In this document: piece after piece, positions 1-5,282 of the stretch
How the letters are laid out: each line of letters begins with the position of its first letter
How positions within the stretch are numbered: the first letter of the stretch is position 1
From: an uncultured Flavobacteriales bacterium
GTDB taxonomy: Bacteria > Bacteroidota > Bacteroidia > Flavobacteriales_D > Sanyastnellaceae
Assembly: GCA_913057815.1 (NCBI GenBank)
Contig: CAJXOV010000205.1
Span: 1-5,282 of the forward strand
Direction: 5' to 3'
Length of the DNA: 5,282 bases
Position numbers and translations under genes: made by a program
The notes under the pieces: generated by a model
The model's database searches: none
The model's input: the letters and a program-made list of their open reading frames with translations, nothing else
Told to the model about the DNA's origin: nothing

Positions 1-60
1 ATAAGAGACAGCGGTTTAGTATTATAATCAGCCATTGCAACGCAATGAAGCCAGCCATTA
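1..60. other. Window edge with no established gene; possible start of a minus-strand gene
   Basis: Beyond the heptamer array the minus strand has an ATG at 35 that opens a frame to the window edge (MADYNTKPLSL). A second ATG at 58, in another frame, reads a hydrophobic stretch (MAGFIALQWLIIILNRCLL). The plus strand frame from position 3 is open to a TAG at 72-74. Each is too short to judge, so none is called as a gene. CATTGC-AAC-GCAATG (33-47) is a perfect 6-bp inverted repeat overlapping the ATG at 35. Confidence 0.3.
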
Positions 61-77
61 AACAAGGAATCTAGAAA

Positions 78-119
78 GTCTAAAATCTTATGTCTAACGT
101 CTTAAGTCTAGATTCTTTA
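78..119. repeat. Heptameric tandem repeat, consensus GTCTWAN
   Basis: Six consecutive 7-mers are in perfect register: GTCTAAA (78), ATCTTAT (85), GTCTAAC (92), GTCTTAA (99), GTCTAGA (106) and TTCTTTA (113). Every unit has TCT at positions 2-4. The last units also form an inverted repeat with the sequence before the array: GAATCTAGA (67-75) pairs with TCTAGATTC (107-115). The array lies just beyond the groEL terminator. It resembles the short heptameric intergenic repeats known from other bacteria such as cyanobacteria; no coding potential or known function. Confidence 0.7.
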
Positions 120-156
120 ATAAAAAAAACCACCCTCCAAAAAGAAGAACGGTTTT
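118..156 (-). terminator. Intrinsic terminator of the groESL operon
   Basis: On the minus strand AAAACCGTTCTTC (156-144) can pair over 13 bp, including four G-U pairs, with GGAGGGTGGTTTT (138-126). The stem encloses a five-T loop (143-139). It continues into a T run that extends to 122, then ATTAAA. The hairpin lies about 85 nt after the groEL stop. In the opposite direction the stem is followed by AAATTTATT, a poorer tract, so it mainly serves the minus strand. Confidence 0.75.
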
Positions 157-200
157 AAATTTATTGAGAATGGTCTGTAGCGACTAGTATTAGAACTGGT

Positions 201-238
201 CATTAATAATTAACCATTAATAATTTATCATTAAAAAT
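201..238. repeat. AT-rich 14-bp tandem repeat next to the groEL stop
   Basis: Units begin CATTAATAATT at 201, CATTAATAATT at 215 and CATTAAAAAT at 229. The period is exactly 14 bp: two units are near-identical and a third matches 9 of its first 10 positions. The array runs up to the groEL stop codon (244-242), so it is the first part of the groEL 3' untranslated region. The 14-bp unit can itself be read as two related 7-mers. AT-rich intergenic arrays of this kind are common in Bacteroidota, to my knowledge; no function is evident. Confidence 0.7.
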
Positions 239-241
239 GGC

Positions 242-1891
<1,650 letters not shown>

Positions 1892-1905
1892 TTAAGAATG
1901 TTTGA

Positions 1906-2181
1906 TTAAATAATACCTACGATATCACTTTCTCTCATAATTAGAAAGTCAGCTCCATCAATTGTAATTTCAGTACCTGCATATTTTCCGTAAAGAACAG
2001 TGTCTCCTTTCTTTACTTCCATAGGCTCATCTTTAGTACCTGGTCCCGCTGCTATAACTTTACCTTTTTGAGGCTTCTCTTTAGCGGTATCTGGAATGAA
2101 AATTCCACTAGCTGTTTTTTCTTCTGCTTTTGCAGATTCCACAAGAACTCTGTCTTTTAACGGCTTGAATTTAACTGCCAT
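1906..2181 (-). CDS. groES: Co-chaperonin GroES (Hsp10)
   Basis: The 91-residue product forms the heptameric lid that caps GroEL and closes the folding chamber in the cytoplasm. It opens with [11 protein letters not shown], the standard GroES N-terminus. It then has the mobile loop (about 16-32), with the GroEL-binding hydrophobic tripeptide IFI at 27-29 in SGIFIPDTA. The loop is followed by [13 protein letters not shown] and the [18 protein letters not shown] core, ending in the usual DIVGII. Length is slightly under the common 95-97 residues but all elements are present. The ATG at 2181 begins directly before the conserved strand. The leader is A/T-rich with no clear Shine-Dalgarno sequence. 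groEL follows after 26 nt, so the two form one operon. This is the first gene after the secG terminator, with its own likely promoter. Confidence 0.98.
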   Translation of the reverse strand: MAVKFKPLKDRVLVESAKAEEKTASGIFIPDTAKEKPQKGKVIAAGPGTKDEPMEVKKGDTVLYGKYAGTEITIDGADFLIMRESDIVGII

Positions 2182-2245
2182 AATTCTAATTATTTTAGGT
2201 TTAATTTTTTTTAATTTTCGCGTAGCAACGGTTATCCATTTTCTA

Positions 2246-2275
2246 CAAAATTCCTTAAGTCATTTTTTATGCCAA
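2246..2275 (-). promoter_or_regulatory. Putative groESL promoter (sigma-54-like or Bacteroidota sigma-A-like)
   Basis: Two readings share one element. As a Bacteroidota housekeeping promoter, TTG (2275-2273) is followed after 19 nt by GAATTTTG (2253-2246), one mismatch from TAnnTTTG. As a sigma-54 promoter, TTGGCAT (2275-2269) is a good -24 box, and the correctly spaced -12 region reads ATGAC (2263-2259), keeping the G but having A where C is expected. Either would give a leader of very roughly 55-70 nt before the groES ATG at 2181. No CIRCE inverted repeat is present. I cannot decide between the two from sequence. Confidence 0.45.
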
Positions 2276-2293
2276 TACCTAGAGGTAGACTTT

Positions 2294-2352
2294 ATGTCAG
2301 GATTTGACATTTTAGGACAAAAAAAATGTCAGACTGACTTACAGACTGACAT
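2294..2352. promoter_or_regulatory. Helically phased ATGTCA/TGACAT half-site cluster upstream of groESL
   Basis: Four exact copies of one 6-mer or its complement lie at 2294-2299 (ATGTCA), 2305-2310 (TGACAT), 2326-2331 (ATGTCA) and 2347-2352 (TGACAT). The first two form a perfect inverted repeat with a 5-nt spacer; the last two form a wider one with a 15-nt spacer that overlaps the secG terminator. Start-to-start distances of 11, 21 and 21 bp correspond to one, two and two turns of B-DNA. Weaker matches at 2315 (GGACAA) and 2335 (TGACTT) lie between them. The cluster ends 18 bp upstream of the putative groES promoter element. This suggests binding sites for a dimeric regulator acting on groESL; the protein is unknown. 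The sequence words are certain, the function is inferred. Confidence 0.5.
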
Positions 2353-2354
2353 TT
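2319..2354 (-). terminator. Intrinsic terminator after secG
   Basis: On the minus strand a 9-bp perfect stem, AAATGTCAG (2354-2346) pairing with CTGACATTT (2332-2324), encloses a 13-nt loop and runs into eight consecutive T residues (2326-2319). It lies 24 nt after the secG stop, so it should end the regulator-lptE-unknown-secG transcript. The loop carries part of a 9-bp direct repeat, CAGACTGAC, at 2330-2338 and 2342-2350. The stem is only moderately GC-rich, so read-through into groES is possible. Confidence 0.8.
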
Positions 2355-2377
2355 CAAATATCTAATATTTTAATCTC

Positions 2378-2680
2378 TTATTCAGCTCCAGGTGTAGTAT
2401 CATCAGCTGTTCCATCTACATTATCGATAGTTTCCTGATCCACATCCTGAGTTCCACTTTTTGGAAGGAAGCTAGCAGACATAATACATAGCACGAAAAG
2501 CACTACCATCATTGTCCAAGATCCTTTCTCTAGAAAGTCAGATGTTTTTTGAACTCCTCCTATTTGACTAGCTCCTGAGAAACCAGACGCTAAACCACCA
2601 CCTTTAGGGTTTTGTATTAACACGAAAAGTGCCATTACTATGCTTACTATGATGATCAATACTGTAATTACTACTTCCAT
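2378..2680 (-). CDS. secG: Preprotein translocase subunit SecG
   Basis: The 100-residue product is the small accessory subunit of the SecYEG inner-membrane channel and assists SecA-driven export. It has two membrane helices (about 2-22 and 53-72). Between them is the SecG hallmark loop with QNPKGGGLASGFSGA (23-37) and a FLEKGSWTMM approach to helix 2. A Ser/Asp/Thr-rich acidic tail (about 75-100) follows, as is common in this phylum. I chose the ATG at 2680, directly before the first helix. An in-frame TTG at 2722 would add 14 polar residues overlapping the upstream gene and is unlikely. The start is only 4 nt after the stop of the preceding gene, so the two are almost certainly co-transcribed. 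An intrinsic terminator follows 24 nt after the stop. Confidence 0.95.
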   Translation of the reverse strand: MEVVITVLIIIVSIVMALFVLIQNPKGGGLASGFSGASQIGGVQKTSDFLEKGSWTMMVVLFVLCIMSASFLPKSGTQDVDQETIDNVDGTADDTTPGAE

Positions 2681-2684
2681 GTTT

Positions 2685-3728
2685 TTATTTTTTTCTTCCC
2701 AGCCGTTTAATTCGGGCTGCAAAATAAATGCTTTTTTCTGGATATTTCAAAGAAAGAAGTTGGAAAGCTCGTTTAGCCTTCGAATTATTTCCTTGAGAAG
2801 CATATATTTCTGCTAGGGTTTCGGTTACAAATTCTTCGTTATCTACGAGACTTTCTGCTGCTAGGTTCTCTAAACTATACTCTTTTGACTTTCCTCTACT
2901 AATGTGAGGTTCATTTTGAATAAATTTATCAATAACAGAATCGATGTTTGCTTTCTTGTTTTCCGCACTTACTGAGCTAAATGAAGGATAGCTTACTGCT
3001 TGAGCATTTGAAATTAGCCAATTTATAAAGTCATCAGAACTAACCGAAACGGGTTCTTTTATTACGCTTGTTTCGACTTCGTTAACCCTGTTTGAAGCTG
3101 CCTTAGTGTCATTTATGTCTTCTATTACATCAAGAGTTATAGATGTGTCTATCGCCTCTGAAATAATAAGCTGATTAAGCTCTGATGAAGTGGCAGAATT
3201 TATTTCTAAATCTTCTTTTTCTTCAACTTTTATTTCTTCTTGCTCAATCTTCTCTAATTCTGATTTCGGATTAACTATTTCTTCAGTAACTGGATTTTTA
3301 TTTTCCGAAATTTCAGCAGTTTCTTGAAGTGGACTAAGTGGGTTTATTTGAATTGAAGGAACATCAGCATCTATTTCGATTTCTTCTGCAGAATCAGTCG
3401 AATAAACTTTTTTCCAGTTGGCAGGGATAAGACCTTCCACATCAGGAAGCTCGTCCATTTCCTTTTCCACTTTAAGAATAGTTTTTCTTAGAGATTCTCC
3501 GTAAAGCGTTTTGTAAAGTTGACCTCTATCGTTCGTGATCAAGGCCACATTCTTAAGTTCATCCGTAAAAGATAAATCTTTGGTGTCTTTGAGTGCTTTT
3601 AAATAAGCTATTCGAATATCTGAACTCCAAGGGTATTCTTCTTTAAGAAGTCTTAATCTACTTTTCTCATTCTCAGTAATAGAGTGAGAAGAATCTAAGA
3701 TTTCTGCTATGTTAATTTCTTCTACCAA
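2685..3728 (-). CDS. Acidic TPR-like protein of unknown function, between lptE and secG
   Basis: This 347-residue protein has no signal peptide or membrane segment, so it is probably cytoplasmic. I cannot assign a function. It has three parts. An N-terminal helical segment (about 5-90) has a KEEYPWSSDIRIAYLKALK stretch. A low-complexity acidic linker (about 90-230) is rich in Glu, Ile, Ser and Asn. The C-terminal part carries DDFINWLIS (232-240), IDSVIDKFIQNEPHIS (262-277) and a TPR-like helix pair (about 297-340) with TLAEIYASQGNNSKAKRAF and LKYPEKSIYFAARI. This layout resembles proteins found beside lptE/secG in other Bacteroidota, from memory. The start is TTG at 3728. An in-frame TAA at 3746-3744 closes the frame upstream, and the first internal Met is codon 91, so TTG is the only plausible start that keeps the N-terminal domain. 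An AGGA lies just upstream. It overlaps lptE by 7 nt, suggesting translational coupling. Confidence 0.8.
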   Translation of the reverse strand: MVEEINIAEILDSSHSITENEKSRLRLLKEEYPWSSDIRIAYLKALKDTKDLSFTDELKNVALITNDRGQLYKTLYGESLRKTILKVEKEMDELPDVEGLIPANWKKVYSTDSAEEIEIDADVPSIQINPLSPLQETAEISENKNPVTEEIVNPKSELEKIEQEEIKVEEKEDLEINSATSSELNQLIISEAIDTSITLDVIEDINDTKAASNRVNEVETSVIKEPVSVSSDDFINWLISNAQAVSYPSFSSVSAENKKANIDSVIDKFIQNEPHISRGKSKEYSLENLAAESLVDNEEFVTETLAEIYASQGNNSKAKRAFQLLSLKYPEKSIYFAARIKRLGRKK

Positions 3729-4219
3729 TTTCCTAAGCTCGCATTATAAACATCCTGAGTAAGTTGATCTATTATCACCGCTATTAATTCCTCTTCTACA
3801 GTTAAGAAATCGGCATCGCTAGAGTAGTCAGTATACCAAGAGAAGTTTTTCTCGAAGCTTTTGTCTTTTTCTATAGTGTTTTCGTATTTCACTTCTATCC
3901 CTATAGTAAGTCTACTCTGACTGGCTGTTTCGTTTCCTTGAACCGATATTGGCTGAATGTCATACTTGTTAATTGATCCTTCAAAAAGAAGTTCGGCTTT
4001 CTCTTCGATTAACTGAACACTTGACTGTTGTTGGATTAAATCTCTTAAATCTTCTGTAAATGTTTGTCCGATCAGCGGGTTGGCTTTAGGAGCTTTTACA
4101 TCAAACATTTTAACACTAAAAGTTTTAGCCCCAGAATCATCTGTCCCATAGAAACTGTATATACCACAGCTCGATGAGAGAATAGAGATTAATGATATGA
4201 ATAGAATTCTTCTAAGCAT
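3722..4219 (-). CDS. lptE: LPS-assembly lipoprotein LptE
   Basis: The 165-residue product is a probable outer-membrane lipoprotein. It plugs the LptD barrel and helps place lipopolysaccharide in the outer leaflet. The N-terminus has two arginines, a hydrophobic stretch (5-14) and a lipidation cysteine at 18 in the context LSSSC. The lipobox is loose (Ser at -3), as is common in Bacteroidota. The mature part begins CGIYSFYG, which resembles LptE of this phylum, and the length fits the family. The middle (about 80-130) looks like alternating beta strands (GSINKYDIQP, RLTIGIEVKY, NFSWYTDYS), followed by a helix (141-158). The start is the ATG at 4219, the only one placed directly before the signal peptide. 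The 49-nt gap from the upstream regulator contains no convincing terminator, so co-transcription is likely. The stop TAG lies inside the start of the next gene. The family call rests on pattern recognition, not a profile search. Confidence 0.85.
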   Translation of the reverse strand: MLRRILFISLISILSSSCGIYSFYGTDDSGAKTFSVKMFDVKAPKANPLIGQTFTEDLRDLIQQQSSVQLIEEKAELLFEGSINKYDIQPISVQGNETASQSRLTIGIEVKYENTIEKDKSFEKNFSWYTDYSSDADFLTVEEELIAVIIDQLTQDVYNASLGNW

Positions 4220-4268
4220 GTTTGATACTTAATTGCAACGCAAATTAAACTGAATTATTTAGTCTGTC

Positions 4269-5282
4269 CTATTTCAGATCGTATTCGTTAATTTTTCTGT
4301 AGAGAGTTCTTTCTGAAATCCCAAGCTCTTTAGCTGCGTATTTACGTTTGTTATTATGCTTTTTTAGTGCTTTTCTGATCAATTCTTTTTCAGTTTCAGC
4401 CAAGGATAGAGTCTCTTCTACATGGATAGTAGTCGGCTCATTTGGTTCTGAAGGTCTGCCGTAATTAGAAGGTTTACTTTGGACAAGCATAGAATCTGAG
4501 GAAGCAGAATGACTCTGGTATTCATCATCAAACACTTTTCGAATCAGCTCCGAATTCTCTTCACTTTTAGCAAAATCTGCTCCACTCTTAATCATTTGCA
4601 TGACCAATTGCTTTACGTCACTCATGTCTTTTTTCATATCGAAAAGAACCTTGTAAAGTATCTCACGTTCTGAAAAATCAGATTGACTTTTTTGATCTTG
4701 ATTAATAACCATAGGCTTCATACTGAAACCTTGTTCCGGTAAGTATTGTCTTAATATGGTAGAGTTGATATATCTCTCGTTCTCAATTACACTAATTTGC
4801 TCTGTAATGTTTTTAAGCTGTCTAATATTTCCAGGCCATGAATAAGATTGAAGTAATGAAACAGCATCTTCAGAAAGTTCTAGAACAGGAATTCCATACT
4901 TTTCACTGAAATCAGTAGTAAACTTTCTGAATAGTAGGTGTATATCTTCTTTTCTTTCTCTAAGCGGTGGAATAATAATGGGAACTGTGCTTAAACGATA
5001 GTATAAATCTTCTCTAAACTTCCCTCTAGAGATAGCTTCTGAGAACTTAACGTTAGTGGCAGCTACTACTCTAACATCCGTTTTAATTACTTTAGAAGAA
5101 CCTACCTTTAGAAATTCACCAGTTTCTAACACTCTCAAAAGTCTCACTTGGGTTTGAAGAGGGAGTTCAGCTACTTCATCTAAAAATATGGTTCCTCCAT
5201 TAGCTTCTTCGAAATATCCTTTTCTACTTCCTGTGGCCCCTGTAAAAGCACCTTTTTCATGTCCGAAAAGTTCACTATCAAT
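4269..5282 (-). CDS. Sigma-54-dependent Fis-family transcriptional regulator, 5'-truncated by window edge
   Basis: This is the C-terminal 337 residues of a bacterial enhancer-binding protein, which uses ATP hydrolysis to open sigma-54 RNA polymerase promoters. The frame is open to the window edge, so the start lies outside; the GTG at 5147 is an internal valine in the conserved Q-V-R-L-L-R-V-L-E stretch. Numbering from the edge, visible motifs are the sigma-54-contacting GAFTGA loop (11-16), Walker B GGTIFLDE (29-36), arginine-finger region FREDLYYRL (89-97), sensor [12 protein letters not shown] (149-158) and a Fis-type helix-turn-helix at the C-terminus (about 311-336, with [10 protein letters not shown]). 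Walker A and any sensory N-domain are not visible. Between the AAA+ domain and the HTH is an unusually long linker (about 186-293), with a probable amphipathic helix at 205-233 and a Ser/Pro-rich part. The signal and target genes are unknown. It lies 49 nt upstream of lptE, and I recall this neighbourhood in other Bacteroidota. Confidence 0.95.
   Translation of the reverse strand: MDSELFGHEKGAFTGATGSRKGYFEEANGGTIFLDEVAELPLQTQVRLLRVLETGEFLKVGSSKVIKTDVRVVAATNVKFSEAISRGKFREDLYYRLSTVPIIIPPLRERKEDIHLLFRKFTTDFSEKYGIPVLELSEDAVSLLQSYSWPGNIRQLKNITEQISVIENERYINSTILRQYLPEQGFSMKPMVINQDQKSQSDFSEREILYKVLFDMKKDMSDVKQLVMQMIKSGADFAKSEENSELIRKVFDDEYQSHSASSDSMLVQSKPSNYGRPSEPNEPTTIHVEETLSLAETEKELIRKALKKHNNKRKYAAKELGISERTLYRKINEYDLK

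Noticed and set aside
1..35. Start of a downstream minus-strand gene at ATG 35
   Set aside because: Only 11 codons are visible, a competing ATG at 58 opens another frame, and no promoter is evident between the groESL terminator and this point, so it is not called as a gene.
78..119. CRISPR array
   Set aside because: The repeat unit is 7 bp with no spacers and no cas genes nearby; it is a simple tandem array.
2182..2377. CIRCE/HrcA operator upstream of groES
   Set aside because: No TTAGCACTC-N9-GAGTGCTAA or close variant is present; the inverted repeats there use ATGTCA/TGACAT instead.
2681..2722. TTG at 2722 as the secG start
   Set aside because: It would add 14 polar residues before the first membrane helix and overlap the upstream gene; the ATG at 2680 gives a normal SecG N-terminus.
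5145..5147. GTG as start of the sigma-54 regulator
   Set aside because: The frame continues upstream through Walker B and the GAFTGA loop to the window edge, so this GTG is an internal valine.

Overview
The window is a run of co-directional genes, all on the minus strand, from a low-GC member of the Bacteroidota, most likely a Cytophagales/Flavobacteriia-type bacterium. Three things suggest this. The gene order is sigma-54 activator, lptE, a TPR-like unknown, secG, groES, groEL, which I recall as conserved in that phylum. The LptE lipoprotein starts its mature part with a CGIYSF-type sequence. Start codons are preceded by A-rich leaders rather than strong Shine-Dalgarno sites. The exact genus cannot be read from the sequence.

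Layout in transcription order (right to left): (1) 5282-4269, the C-terminal 337 residues of a sigma-54-dependent AAA+ regulator, running off the right edge; (2) 4219-3722, the outer-membrane LPS-assembly lipoprotein LptE; (3) 3728-2685, an acidic protein of unknown function that starts on a TTG overlapping the lptE stop; (4) 2680-2378, the SecG translocase subunit, 4 nt after gene 3; (5) an intrinsic terminator at 2354-2319; (6) a control region at 2352-2246; (7) 2181-1906 groES and (8) 1879-242 groEL; (9) a second intrinsic terminator at 156-118, with AT-rich and heptameric repeats around it. Positions 1-60 hold no gene I can establish.

The window therefore looks like two transcription units. 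The first (regulator-lptE-unknown-secG) concerns envelope biogenesis: LPS delivery to the outer membrane and protein export through SecYEG. It ends at the terminator after secG. The second is the groESL chaperonin operon with its own promoter region. No CIRCE element (the HrcA site usual in many other bacteria) is present upstream of groES.

The most interesting signal is in the secG-groES gap. Four exact ATGTCA/TGACAT half-sites start at 2294, 2305, 2326 and 2347, that is 11, 21 and 21 bp apart. All four fall on one face of the helix. Two of them are also the arms of the secG terminator. Just downstream is a TTGGCAT element that can be read either as a sigma-54 -24 box or as the -33 part of a Bacteroidota housekeeping promoter. 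I see no new defence or mobile system; the genes themselves are ordinary core genes.
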